Assembly (NCBI GenBank): GCA_038145075.1
Contig: JAYQOY010000001.1
Location: 1 to 64,000 of the forward strand
Length of the DNA: 64,000 bases
Source: TMED14 sp038145075
Lineage (GTDB): Bacteria; Bacteroidota; Bacteroidia; Flavobacteriales; Schleiferiaceae
Direction of reading: 5' to 3'
Shown here: positions 41,968 to 50,463 of the stretch, piece by piece
Position numbering within the stretch: the first letter of the stretch is position 1
Layout: every line of letters starts with the position of its first letter
Position numbers and translations under genes: made by a program
The notes under the pieces: generated by a model
Databases searched by the model: none
The model's input: only the letters and a program-made list of their open reading frames with translations
What the model was told of the DNA's origin: nothing

Positions 41968-42333
41968 ATGGCAAACATGAAAAACAGAATCACGTTAATT
42001 GGTCGATTAGGCCAAAACCCCGAATTGAAGACTTTTGATTCGGGCTCGCAGAAATGCACGTTCTCACTAGCCACGCATGAGAGCATTAAAAATGCGCAAG
42101 GGGAAAAGCGAGACGAGACCCAGTGGCATCAGGTGGTGGTATGGGGTGTGCTTTCGGACCTCGCCATCAAATACCTTAAGAAGGGGGATTTATGTGCATT
42201 GGAGGGAAAGGTGCAGTACCGAAGCTATCAAGACGCGCAAGGCCTTACCCAGTACCGAACGGAAATTGTGGGAAAAGACCTTCAGTTCTTGAGCCCAATT
42301 TCAGGAGCGGAAATGCCTATCGAAGCCAAATAG
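41968..42333 (+). CDS. ssb: Single-stranded DNA-binding protein, short form without acidic tail
   Basis: Binds ssDNA through an OB fold that covers almost all of the 121 residues: NRITLIGRLGQNPELKTF, KCTFSLATHES, TQWHQVVVWGVLSDLAIKYL, and GDLCALEGKVQYRSY. The usual Gly/Pro linker and acidic DDDIPF-like tip are absent; the protein ends EMPIEAK. It may therefore be an accessory paralogue that does not recruit partners in the normal way. Its last 52 bases overlap the convergent M14 peptidase gene. Confidence 0.92.
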   Translation: MANMKNRITLIGRLGQNPELKTFDSGSQKCTFSLATHESIKNAQGEKRDETQWHQVVVWGVLSDLAIKYLKKGDLCALEGKVQYRSYQDAQGLTQYRTEIVGKDLQFLSPISGAEMPIEAK

Positions 42334-43304
42334 GCCTCGTCTAGAACTGCGCCTAGCTCAAGGTGATCCAGGGAGGTGGATGTTTCCGTGCGCAACCAGG
42401 TGGGTTGTTCGGCATGGAAGGTGTCCACCTCCCACTCCACCTCGTACTGCCCATTTCGAACGGTCTCATGCACTCGGAGGTGGCAATGGCCGCCCGGCTG
42501 GGCAATGACCCATTCGTTGGCAGGGCTCGCATTTAAGGGAAGCTGAGTGTATGCGGACGATTCTGAGGCATTCAACCATTGGGAAGCATGGGCGTCCAGC
42601 GAGCGAAGGCATTCAGCTTCGGCGAGAGCCACCGTTTTTCGCTCCCAATCCTCGGGTGAAATGCCGGTTTCAAACGTGATGGTCGCGCAGCCTGTTTCCT
42701 GGAAGTACTCGCCAAAGGCGGTTGGGTAAAAGGTATCGTCAAAACGAGCAACCTGCCCTGGAAAGCCCTTCTTTAAAGCGAGGGCCCAGTGGTGCAAGAT
42801 GCTTTGCGCTTGGCGCTGAGAGGCTGTGATACCTTCGGGGTGCCCTTTCGGCGCTAAGAGCGAGAAACTCGCAGGCTTGTCGCCTCCTTCGGGGTAAAAG
42901 CGGGGCCGTTGATCGTGCAGGTTTAAGGCGATGTCTGGTTGAAACCATACCCGGCAGGCCTCCAAGGCCTTGGCTTCCGCAGACACTTGATCCCGCGCAT
43001 CTCGGTTCACATCCACTCCGTGCGCATTCACCCGCGTGAAGGCTTCTGCCCCATCGGGGTTTAAGACGGGGATCACGCACCAATGCCCTTGAACCTTGGA
43101 GCCGAGGAGCTGAAGTAAGGCTTCGTAGCCAGTCGGTTCATTGCCGTGCATGAGCGCCCAGGCGAGTATGCGCGGGCCGCTGCCTTCCTGGACCAATGCG
43201 ACAATGGGCCGCCCTTCTTCTGACGTTCCTATCAAGCGCTCGTCCCAGCCTGACGCGGCTTGGCGAACGGATTGAAGACGTTTGGAGAAGGATTTATAGC
43301 GCAC
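42282..43304 (-). CDS. M14-family zinc carboxypeptidase-like protein
   Basis: A 340-residue metallopeptidase of the succinylglutamate desuccinylase/carboxypeptidase clan. The zinc ligands are visible: His and Glu of MHGNEPTGYE and His of LNLHDQ. NPDGAEAFTRVNAHGVDVNRD is typical, and the catalytic Glu is likely in TITFETG. No signal peptide is seen, so it is probably cytoplasmic. The start is GTG at 43304, four bases after TATCTTTA (43309-43316, minus). The C-terminus overlaps ssb by 52 bp. Confidence 0.88.
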   Translation of the reverse strand: MRYKSFSKRLQSVRQAASGWDERLIGTSEEGRPIVALVQEGSGPRILAWALMHGNEPTGYEALLQLLGSKVQGHWCVIPVLNPDGAEAFTRVNAHGVDVNRDARDQVSAEAKALEACRVWFQPDIALNLHDQRPRFYPEGGDKPASFSLLAPKGHPEGITASQRQAQSILHHWALALKKGFPGQVARFDDTFYPTAFGEYFQETGCATITFETGISPEDWERKTVALAEAECLRSLDAHASQWLNASESSAYTQLPLNASPANEWVIAQPGGHCHLRVHETVRNGQYEVEWEVDTFHAEQPTWLRTETSTSLDHLELGAVLDEAYLASIGISAPEIGLKN

Positions 43305-43308
43305 GGTT

Positions 43309-43353
43309 TAAAGATACTACGTGGATTAGCCCGCTATACCCGATGTTTGCAGG
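43309..43353. promoter_or_regulatory. Divergent -7 elements, M14 peptidase and PhoD-like gene
   Basis: TATCTTTA (43309-43316, minus) is four bases before the GTG at 43304. GATGTTTG (43342-43349, plus) is four bases before the ATG at 43354. Each has one mismatch from TAnnTTTG. Confidence 0.5.
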
Positions 43354-44307
43354 ATGAAGAAATTTGCTGCCCTCTTCCTGTTTGCCGCTTCCGTCAGCGC
43401 ACAGGCCCAGTCCTTCACGTTCTGCGCGGGAAGCTGCGCTGACCTTCGCACGGATGAGTCGGAGTCCATTTTTCTGACCATTGCCAAAGAAGAAAAACAG
43501 TTCTTCCTGTGGTTGGGCGACAATGTGTACTTCAATAAGCCCGATTGGCAGAACGAAAGCACCATGCGGGATGCCTACACGAAGCGATTCCAAGGAGATG
43601 CGGTTCAAATGCTGCTCCACAGCAGCCGACAGCTCGCCATTTACGACGACCACGACTATGGCCCCAACGATTCGGACTCCACGTTTGCTGGCAAGCGCGA
43701 AAGTGCACAGGTCTTCGCGGAATTTTGGCTGGAAACCCCGACGCAAGTAGATCGCTACCACGACATCCGTTGGTCAGAACGCTACGGAGACGTCCTGATG
43801 GTAGGCTTGGACGATCGCGCACACCGAGGCCCCGTAGGCACGGTGATTTTGGGCAAGGAGCAGTTGGCCTGGCTCGCGGCGCAGCTCGACGCCAACAAAG
43901 ACGCATCCATTGTCTTCATTGCCGTTGGGTCGCAAGTGCTGAACGAAGCAGAAGTATTTGAAAACTACAGCCGCTTCCCTGCGGAGCGCGATGAACTCTT
44001 GGCCCTCTGCGCACGTGCAGAGATGCCCGTCGTCTTTTTGACTGGGGACCGTCACCATGGCGAAATCAACCAGAAGCGGGTTAACGGCACATTGTTGACG
44101 GAAATCACAGCTTCCCCCCTCACCTCCACGACGCACAGCCCAAGTGCGGAAGAGCTGAAGGCGAACAAAGCGCTCGTTAAAAACACCGTGGTGAACGAGG
44201 CCCATTATGCACGCATCACGTGGACGGATGGGGAGCGTCTTTCGGTCCAGCTGGTGGACGCGAGCGGAAAAGATCTCGTTTCCAAAGAATTCAAGCTAGG
44301 CCGCTAA
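43354..44307 (+). CDS. PhoD-like metallophosphatase
   Basis: A secreted phosphodiesterase/alkaline phosphatase D-like enzyme of 317 residues. After a signal peptide (about 1-19) come FCAGSCADLR, LWLGDNVYF, the metal-binding IYDDHDYGPNDSD, MVGLDDR, and FLTGDRHHGEI, which together match the PhoD core. It lacks the N-terminal Ig-like domain of large PhoD proteins. It probably releases phosphate from organic esters in the periplasm. It is divergent from the M14 gene, and an SRPBCC gene follows. Confidence 0.9.
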   Translation: MKKFAALFLFAASVSAQAQSFTFCAGSCADLRTDESESIFLTIAKEEKQFFLWLGDNVYFNKPDWQNESTMRDAYTKRFQGDAVQMLLHSSRQLAIYDDHDYGPNDSDSTFAGKRESAQVFAEFWLETPTQVDRYHDIRWSERYGDVLMVGLDDRAHRGPVGTVILGKEQLAWLAAQLDANKDASIVFIAVGSQVLNEAEVFENYSRFPAERDELLALCARAEMPVVFLTGDRHHGEINQKRVNGTLLTEITASPLTSTTHSPSAEELKANKALVKNTVVNEAHYARITWTDGERLSVQLVDASGKDLVSKEFKLGR

Positions 44308-44338
44308 AACCATTCGGCCACTTGTGGGTTAAGAGGGC

Positions 44339-44791
44339 ATGTATGTACTCGAACGCACCCAAGAGCTGCCCGTCTCCGTAGCGCAGGCCTGGGATTTCTT
44401 CTCCTCACCGCATAATTTGGCCAAAATCACGCCCAAGAACTTGGGATTTGAAGTGCTGGGCGCTGTACCCGAGCGCATGTACGAAGGCCTTTTCATCAAT
44501 TACAACGTGTCGCCCTTGTTCGGCATCCGAATGAAGTGGACCACGGAGATCACCCATGTGAAAGACCAACAGTACTTCGTGGATGAGCAGCGCATTGGCC
44601 CGTACCGAATTTGGCACCACGAGCACTTCTTTGAGGCCACGGAACATGGCGTACGCATGCTCGATCGGGTGCACTATGCCTTGCCCTTTGGGATTTTGGG
44701 GCGGCTGGTTCATCCTTGGTTGGTGAAGCCACGCTTGGAGGAAATCTTTAACTTCAGATTCAAGGCGGCCGAGGCCCTCTTTCCTGCCTAA
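44339..44791 (+). CDS. SRPBCC family ligand-binding protein
   Basis: A 150-residue SRPBCC-fold protein: LERTQELPVSVAQAWDFFSS, PHNLAKITPKNLGFEV, a long internal strand region with MKWTTEITHV, and PYRIWHHEHFFEA, ending in helix LEEIFNFRFKAAEALF. The family is common next to oxidoreductases and binds an unknown small ligand. It lies 31 bases after the phosphatase and 9 bases before the DUF2452 gene, so it may head the DUF2452-esterase unit. Confidence 0.88.
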   Translation: MYVLERTQELPVSVAQAWDFFSSPHNLAKITPKNLGFEVLGAVPERMYEGLFINYNVSPLFGIRMKWTTEITHVKDQQYFVDEQRIGPYRIWHHEHFFEATEHGVRMLDRVHYALPFGILGRLVHPWLVKPRLEEIFNFRFKAAEALFPA

Positions 44792-44800
44792 ATTTGGGCC

Positions 44801-45244
44801 ATGGCCAAATCCAAGCCTTTAACGGAAAACCCCATAGACGCGGACAAGGTAGCGGAGCAACCCGGATTGCTGCCCTATGCACACCACGTGGGGGGCGTGC
44901 CCATTGTTCCCACGGCGGAAGGGGTGCAGCGCAGCACCTCTTTGAATGCAATGGATTTCCAGACGGACTTGCAGCTGGATCAAATTCGGGCTCAAATGGA
45001 GCTCCTAGCGGATCAAGCGCGAAGCATTCAGCGACGCAAGCAGGTGTCGGCTTGGATTTATTCGGCCAAAATCAGTTTTAAGCCGGAAGTCAACCACGTC
45101 TACCATTTGTACCAACGCGAGGACGGAGAACACGTTCTTTCGCTCTTGAGCCCTGAAGAATTTAGCCGCAGCAAGCGGAGTTTGGGTGAATTTGTGCACA
45201 GTGTTCGGCTCCTCGGCGATCACACTTGGCATATTGAACGATGA
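44801..45244 (+). CDS. DUF2452 family protein
   Basis: A 147-residue cytoplasmic protein matching DUF2452: NPIDADKVAEQPGLLPYAH near the N-terminus, a predicted helix with QLDQIRAQMELLADQARSI, then ISFKPEVNHVYHLYQRED and LSLLSPEEF. The function is unknown. Its stop overlaps the start of the esterase gene by ATGA, so the two are translationally coupled. Confidence 0.85.
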   Translation: MAKSKPLTENPIDADKVAEQPGLLPYAHHVGGVPIVPTAEGVQRSTSLNAMDFQTDLQLDQIRAQMELLADQARSIQRRKQVSAWIYSAKISFKPEVNHVYHLYQREDGEHVLSLLSPEEFSRSKRSLGEFVHSVRLLGDHTWHIER

Positions 45245-45906
45245 CCCCATCCCCTACCGCTCTTCAAGATTCCCGCTACGCTGAGATTAAAGATGGTCGT
45301 GCGCAGGCGCAGGAAGTATGGCTGCTGCACGGGTATGCGAGCCACCAAGATGATTTGCACGGCTTAGCCCCTTATCTCACCAAGAACTTTACGGTTCGGT
45401 CCTTGCGGGCCACTTACCCCTTAGATATGGGCGGTTATGCGTGGTATTCGCTGAGTTTTGATGCGAATGGCGTTCGGCAGGTGGATTCCCCAGAGGCCTT
45501 TTCGTCTGTGGAACGCGTGAAGTTGGCGCTGGAATGGCATGCCGCTGAGTTTCCCCTGTCTCCACGCCCTATTCTCGTGGGCTTCTCGCAAGGAGGCATC
45601 CTCAGCAACGCCATTGGCTACAACCACCCGCACTTGGTGCGCGGCGTAGCGGCGATAGCGAGCTATTTTCCATGGGAATGGGAAGGACATGCCGGCCGAG
45701 CAGAGAGCCTTAAACTTCCCTTTTGGGCCGCCGTTGGCACCGAAGATGGGGTCGTACCCGCGAGTCTTTCGCTACCAACGTACGAGCGTGCGCAAAAGAA
45801 GGAAGGCTTGAATCTATCGATGAAGACCTATCCTATGCCGCACACGATCAGTCCCGCGTGCTTTGCGGACCTGCATACGTGGTTGCTGGAAGTGGCCGCC
45901 GGCTAG
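45241..45906 (+). CDS. Phospholipase/carboxylesterase-type alpha/beta hydrolase
   Basis: A 221-residue serine esterase of the LysoPLA/carboxylesterase group. It shows WLLHGYASHQDDLHGL, the nucleophile elbow LVGFSQGGILSNAIG, an Asp in VGTEDGVVP and the His in YPMPHTISP. No signal peptide is seen. It is coupled to DUF2452 by a 4-bp overlap and its stop shares CTAG with the convergent pnuC gene. Confidence 0.9.
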   Translation: MTPSPTALQDSRYAEIKDGRAQAQEVWLLHGYASHQDDLHGLAPYLTKNFTVRSLRATYPLDMGGYAWYSLSFDANGVRQVDSPEAFSSVERVKLALEWHAAEFPLSPRPILVGFSQGGILSNAIGYNHPHLVRGVAAIASYFPWEWEGHAGRAESLKLPFWAAVGTEDGVVPASLSLPTYERAQKKEGLNLSMKTYPMPHTISPACFADLHTWLLEVAAG

Positions 45907-46460
45907 TTTGTACTACGCTCCTCTGATAGGCGCCAAGTGTAGGCGCCATAGAAGGCCAAAAAGAGCATGATGGCGGAATAGCCCGCGTAGATCAGCAAGC
46001 CTCGGTCCGTACAGAGAAACACCATGGCGAGGTTGATGCCCATCCAGACATACCAATTTTGATAGACGCGCTGTGCCTGCATCCAAGTCGCTACCACGCT
46101 GAATGAAAAGATGGCGGCATCGGCATACGGGCGCGGATTGTCGCTCCACAGGTCAAAGCCATAGCCTAGAGGCCAAGCCACCGCCCCAAGCAGCATAAGC
46201 ACTCCTAGGAGTCGAACGCCGGGCCAATGCGCATGGGAAGAAAGGGATTCGGTCTGTGACCAGGTCCACCAGCCGTACAGGGCCAATGCTGCGTAGAGCA
46301 CGTTGAGTACCGCTTCTAAATAGAGATGGAGATCCCAAAAGAGGAAGACGGCCAACGCGCAGCCTAGAAAACCCGCTGGCCAGGCCCAACGCTTTTTCCA
46401 TATAATACCAAGAGCGTAAAGCAGATTGAAACCGGCCGAGGCAATCTCAACGCGGTCCAC
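45903..46460 (-). CDS. pnuC: PnuC-family nicotinamide riboside transporter
   Basis: An integral membrane facilitator for vitamin B3 forms such as nicotinamide riboside. The 185 residues contain about seven hydrophobic segments; NVLYAALALYGWWTW and QRVYQNWYVWMGINL match the PnuC core. It follows sucC after four bases, so it is transcribed with the TCA-cycle gene; a functional link would be NAD supply, but this is conjecture. I see no riboswitch. Confidence 0.9.
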   Translation of the reverse strand: MDRVEIASAGFNLLYALGIIWKKRWAWPAGFLGCALAVFLFWDLHLYLEAVLNVLYAALALYGWWTWSQTESLSSHAHWPGVRLLGVLMLLGAVAWPLGYGFDLWSDNPRPYADAAIFSFSVVATWMQAQRVYQNWYVWMGINLAMVFLCTDRGLLIYAGYSAIMLFLAFYGAYTWRLSEERSTN

Positions 46461-46464
46461 CGGT

Positions 46465-47655
46465 TTAGCCGACCAATTCGTTGACCAGAGCCGCAGCTTC
46501 TTTCAGCTGAATGGCGGAATACACCTTCAAGCCACTCTGGTCGATCAAGGCCTTCGCTTCTGCAGCGTTGGTGCCTTGCAAGCGAACGATGATGGGTACG
46601 GGAATCTCGCCAATGCTGGTGTAGGCGTCCACAATACCCTGGGCCACGCGGTCGCAACGAACAATACCGCCAAAGATGTTGACCAAAATGGCTTTCACAT
46701 TGGGGTCTTCGAGAATGATTCGGAAGGCTTTTTCTACGCGCTCAGCGTTGGCCGTGCCGCCAACGTCCAAGAAGTTGGCAGGGTTGCCACCGGCCATCTT
46801 GATGATGTCCATCGTAGCCATGGCCAAACCAGCGCCGTTTACCATACAACCTACGTTGCCGTCCAACTTTACAAAGTTGAGGCCGGCTTGGTCTGCCTTG
46901 ACTTCGGTGGGATCCTCTTCGCGGAAGTCACGGAGGGCCGCCAATTCAGGGTGACGAATCAAACCGTTGTTGTCCAAAACCACCTTAGCGTCTACAGCCA
47001 TAATCTTGTTGTCGCTGGTCTTGAGAACGGGATTGATTTCAAACAAGCTCGCGTCAATGCCATGGTAGGCGGCCATCAGGCTCTTAACGAAGGCCACCAT
47101 CTCCTTGAAGGCGGCACCCGAAAGGCCGAGGTTAAATGCAATACGGCGCGCTTGGAAATCCTGCAGGCCCAGGGCTGGATCGATGTGTTCGACAAAAATT
47201 TTCTCCGGGCTGTGTTCCGCCACGGCTTCAATGTCCATGCCGCCCTCGGGGCTGTACATGATCATGTTTTGACCCGCACCGCGGTCCAACAGAATGCTCA
47301 TGTAGTATTCTTCAGTCTCGCTTTCGCCGGGGTAGTACACATCTTCTGCAATCAAGACTTGGTGTACTGTCTTGCCCTCCTTGGAGGTCTGAGGAGTGAC
47401 CAATTGCATGCCCAAAATATCGCTAGCGCGTGCCGTAACCTCGTCGAGGTTTTTGGCCAATTTGACGCCACCTCCTTTGCCACGACCACCAGCATGTACC
47501 TGGGCTTTAACCACATACCACTGCGTGCCGGTTTCTTCGGTCATCGCCTTTGCAGCTACAACCGCCTCTGCAGGCGTGCTAGCGACTTTGCCGCGTTGAA
47601 CACGTACGCCATACTGGGCGAGAATTTCTTTTCCTTGGTATTCGTGGAGGTTCAT
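46465..47655 (-). CDS. sucC: Succinyl-CoA ligase (ADP-forming) subunit beta
   Basis: The ATP-grasp beta subunit of succinyl-CoA synthetase; it forms a heterotetramer with SucD encoded at 19098-19967. The 396 residues begin MNLHEYQGKEILAQYGV and contain KAQVHAGGRGKGGGVKLA (ATP grasp), EINPVLKT, GNVGCMVNGAGLAMATMD, and GGIVRCDRVAQGI. The ATG at 47655 is standard; an upstream in-frame start adds ten atypical residues. TACCTTTG (47683-47690, minus) is an exact -7 element. pnuC follows in the same unit. Confidence 0.97.
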   Translation of the reverse strand: MNLHEYQGKEILAQYGVRVQRGKVASTPAEAVVAAKAMTEETGTQWYVVKAQVHAGGRGKGGGVKLAKNLDEVTARASDILGMQLVTPQTSKEGKTVHQVLIAEDVYYPGESETEEYYMSILLDRGAGQNMIMYSPEGGMDIEAVAEHSPEKIFVEHIDPALGLQDFQARRIAFNLGLSGAAFKEMVAFVKSLMAAYHGIDASLFEINPVLKTSDNKIMAVDAKVVLDNNGLIRHPELAALRDFREEDPTEVKADQAGLNFVKLDGNVGCMVNGAGLAMATMDIIKMAGGNPANFLDVGGTANAERVEKAFRIILEDPNVKAILVNIFGGIVRCDRVAQGIVDAYTSIGEIPVPIIVRLQGTNAAEAKALIDQSGLKVYSAIQLKEAAALVNELVG

Positions 47656-47682
47656 GGCGAATGTGCTTTCGTGATTGCCGCA

Positions 47683-47723
47683 CAAAGGTACTTCCCGAAT
47701 GCTGGAATTCCGCGTTACTTTTG
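47683..47723. promoter_or_regulatory. Divergent promoters of sucC and lolD
   Basis: TACCTTTG (47683-47690, minus) serves sucC with a leader of about 27 nt. TACTTTTG (47716-47723, plus) lies six bases before the lolD ATG. Both match TAnnTTTG exactly. Confidence 0.65.
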
Positions 47724-47729
47724 AGGGAT

Positions 47730-48383
47730 ATGTCCAACCTATTACGCGCCGAATCTATCTCCAAGTCCTATGGCGACTTACACGTCCTCAAGGAGGTTTC
47801 CTTGGAGGTTGAAGCGGGCGAATTCCTCGCCATAACGGGTCCCTCCGGTTCCGGAAAATCCACCCTCTTGCACATTCTGGGAGGCTTGGATTCGGCCGAC
47901 TCAGGTCAATTGAGCTTTAACGGGCAGCCCTACCCCACTAAATTCAAGGAGATTGACCGCTTTCGCAACCGCGAATTGGGCTTTGTCTTTCAATTCCACC
48001 ACCTCTTGCCTGAATTCACCGCGCTCGAGAACATCTGCATGCCGGGCTGGGTCGGTGGCCAAAACGACGTAGAAGCACAGGCCCAAAAATGGGCGAAGGC
48101 CTTTGGCATTTCGGACCGCCTTGATCACCTTCCAGGCGCCCTCAGTGGCGGCGAACAGCAACGCGTTGCCGTGGCTCGCGCTCTAGTGCACCAGCCCAAG
48201 CTCCTGCTTGCCGACGAGCCCTCGGGCAACTTGGACAGCCAGCGCGCCGAAGAACTCTTCCAGCTCTTGCAGCAAGCTCGAAACGAAGCCGACCTCGCCA
48301 TCGTGGTCGTGACGCATTCGGAGCTTTGGGCCCAAAATGCAGACCGCACACTCCACCTCAGTGACGGCGCATGGCGGGATTGA
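47730..48383 (+). CDS. lolD: ABC transporter ATPase, LolD-like
   Basis: The ATP-binding subunit of a type VII ABC transporter, most like LolD, which extracts lipoproteins from the inner membrane; MacB-type export ATPases are the alternative. The 217 residues have Walker A GPSGSGKSTLLH, the Q-loop FQFHHLLPEFTA, signature LSGGEQQRVAVARAL, Walker B LLLADEPSGNLD and the H-loop VTHS. No permease gene is adjacent. It overlaps the TIGR02757 gene by 13 bp. Confidence 0.85.
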   Translation: MSNLLRAESISKSYGDLHVLKEVSLEVEAGEFLAITGPSGSGKSTLLHILGGLDSADSGQLSFNGQPYPTKFKEIDRFRNRELGFVFQFHHLLPEFTALENICMPGWVGGQNDVEAQAQKWAKAFGISDRLDHLPGALSGGEQQRVAVARALVHQPKLLLADEPSGNLDSQRAEELFQLLQQARNEADLAIVVVTHSELWAQNADRTLHLSDGAWRD

Positions 48384-49192
48384 TTCCCGGCCACGCGCTC
48401 AAGGAATGGCTGGATGAATGGGCCCTGCGCTACGAGCAGCCCGATTTCATTCCTTCAGATCCTATTTGCATGCCACACCGCTATGCCCGACGTGAAGACA
48501 TCGAAGCGGTGGGACTCATGACCGCCCTTATCGCCTGGGGTCGCCGAAGCAGCATCTTGCAATCAGCCGATTCAATGTTCGCGGATCTAGGTGATTCGCC
48601 CGTCGCTTTCCTCGTCGATGCTAGCGAGGACGATTTACTCGGGCTGACCTGGGCGCACCGAACCTTCCTTCCCGAAGACGGCTGGCGCTTCATGCAGGCT
48701 CTACAATCCTGGTACCGAACGCATTCCACCTTAGAAACCGCCTTCGCCCACCGGGTCGGCGAATCCGATTTAGGACCCGCCATTGACCGTTTCCGCGAAG
48801 CTTTTGCCGGCGAGTGGATACACACGCGTTCCGCCAAGCACCTCGCATCCCCCGCTCAAGGGTCTGCCGCGAAGCGCCTCCACCTGTATTTGCGTTGGAT
48901 GGTCCGGCCAGCGGCGCGGGGCGTCGATTTTGGGCTCTGGACCAGCCTGTCCCCGCGCCTCCTCTCCTGCCCTTTGGATGTGCACACCGGAAATGTGGCC
49001 CGCGACTTGGGATTGATCCAACGCAAAGCCAACGATAAAAAAACCGTCACAGAGCTCGATGCCGCCTTGCGCGCCATGGATGCAAAGGATCCCGTCAAAT
49101 ACGATTTTGCGCTCTTTGGACTGGGTGAATCGGGATGGCTGCAAAAAAGCCTTGGCGATGGACGCCAAAGACCCCTACCTTCCGACCTATGA
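48371..49192 (+). CDS. TIGR02757 (DUF2400) family protein
   Basis: A 273-residue protein matching TIGR02757/DUF2400: DPICMPHRYARREDIE, LIAWGRRSSIL, LHLYLRWMVRP, and PLDVHTGNVARDLGL near the C-terminus, where the helix-hairpin-helix-like motif and conserved Asp recall DNA glycosylase folds. The function is unproven. It overlaps lolD by 13 bp and rarA by ATGA, so all three are coupled. Confidence 0.9.
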   Translation: MAGLIPGHALKEWLDEWALRYEQPDFIPSDPICMPHRYARREDIEAVGLMTALIAWGRRSSILQSADSMFADLGDSPVAFLVDASEDDLLGLTWAHRTFLPEDGWRFMQALQSWYRTHSTLETAFAHRVGESDLGPAIDRFREAFAGEWIHTRSAKHLASPAQGSAAKRLHLYLRWMVRPAARGVDFGLWTSLSPRLLSCPLDVHTGNVARDLGLIQRKANDKKTVTELDAALRAMDAKDPVKYDFALFGLGESGWLQKSLGDGRQRPLPSDL

Positions 49193-50463
49193 GCAGCGCC
49201 CCCCTTGCCGAACGCATGCGCCCCAAGAGCCTAGAAGGCTATGTGGGCCAGCGCCACATCGTAGGCCCTAAGGGAGCGCTTCAGCCCGCTTTGGATCAAA
49301 AGCGCCTGCCCTCTTTGCTGTTTTGGGGACCTCCAGGCGTAGGAAAGACCACCTTGGCGCAACTCCTGGCTTCGCATGTGGACCGCCCATTTACGGCCAT
49401 GAGCGCGATTTCCAGTGGCGTTAAGGACGTTCGGGACGAGATTCAACGCGCTGAAAAAGAACGCATGTTCCACCCCGAAGGCCGCGTGCTCTTCATCGAC
49501 GAGATCCACCGCTTCTCTAAATCGCAGCAGGATGCCCTCTTGGCAGCTGTGGAAAAAGGGACCATCACCTTGATTGGTGCCACGACAGAAAACCCCAGCT
49601 TTGAGGTGAACGCCGCTTTGCTTTCGAGGTGCCAATTGTTTGTTCTACAATCACTCGAAGAAGAGGATTTAATACCATTAGGGATCAAAGCTTTAGAATC
49701 GGATGAGTTTTTAAAGAGTACCGGTGTTACCCAGGTAGATTTTCACGCGATTTACGCCTTTACGGGTGGCGATGGACGCCGATTCTTGAACACCTTGGAG
49801 AGCCTTTGCTTGGTCGCGAAGAACCTGTCTATTCCAGAAATAGACGCCGCTTTTGTAACCGAGCACGCCCCAAAAATGGCTCCGCGCTACGATCGGGCCG
49901 GCGATCAACACTACGACATAGCTTCGGCCTTGATTAAGTCCATTCGGGGCAGCGATCCCCAAGCAGCGGTGTATTGGCTGGCTCGTATGATAGCCGGAGG
50001 AGAGGCTCCGACCTTTATCGCGCGTCGCCTGGTCATTGCCGCTGCCGAAGATATTGGACTGGCCAATCCGCAGGCACTTACCGTGGCTACAGCTTGTTTT
50101 CAAGCAGTGGAGCGACTCGGTATGCCTGAGGGCCGTATTCCATTAAGTGAATGTGCCATCTACCTGGCAAGCAGTCCCAAGTCCAACCGCGCCTATGTAG
50201 CCATTGACAAAGCCCTACAGGCTGTGGAACAGACGGGAGACCTCCCGGTTCCCGTCCACTTGCGCAATGCGCCTACGAAAGCGATGAAGGAGCTGGGATT
50301 TGGCGCGTCCTATCAGTATCCCCATGATTTTCCAGGGAGCTTTGTGCCTCAAGCCTATTTGCCGGAAGGCCTGTCCAACGTAGATTTCTACCAACCGGGA
50401 GACAACCCCACGGAAGCGCGATTGGCGGAATGGCTCAATGCCCGCTGGTCGAAAGAATCTTGA
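49189..50463 (+). CDS. rarA: Replication-associated recombination protein A (MgsA/RarA)
   Basis: An AAA+ clamp-loader-like ATPase that acts at stalled forks and gaps. The 424 residues have RMRPKSLEGYVGQRHIVG, Walker A GPPGVGKTTLAQLL, Walker B LFIDEIHRFSKSQQD, sensor-1 IGATTENPSF, and the C-terminal MgsA domain with SDPQAAVYWLARMI and APTKAMKELG. The ATG at 49189 overlaps the upstream stop. The stretch 49620-49745 is AT-rich relative to the rest. The end overlaps the PorE-like gene by 29 bp. Confidence 0.95.
   Translation: MSSAPLAERMRPKSLEGYVGQRHIVGPKGALQPALDQKRLPSLLFWGPPGVGKTTLAQLLASHVDRPFTAMSAISSGVKDVRDEIQRAEKERMFHPEGRVLFIDEIHRFSKSQQDALLAAVEKGTITLIGATTENPSFEVNAALLSRCQLFVLQSLEEEDLIPLGIKALESDEFLKSTGVTQVDFHAIYAFTGGDGRRFLNTLESLCLVAKNLSIPEIDAAFVTEHAPKMAPRYDRAGDQHYDIASALIKSIRGSDPQAAVYWLARMIAGGEAPTFIARRLVIAAAEDIGLANPQALTVATACFQAVERLGMPEGRIPLSECAIYLASSPKSNRAYVAIDKALQAVEQTGDLPVPVHLRNAPTKAMKELGFGASYQYPHDFPGSFVPQAYLPEGLSNVDFYQPGDNPTEARLAEWLNARWSKES

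Noticed and set aside
45903..46460. An NAD- or thiamine-type riboswitch controlling pnuC
   Set aside because: pnuC starts four bases after sucC and nothing resembling a TPP box or NAD riboswitch core is visible.
46426..47724. A long open frame (over 400 codons) antisense to sucC
   Set aside because: It mirrors a highly conserved gene with strong codon bias. The translated product resembles no family and the sucC reading is certain.
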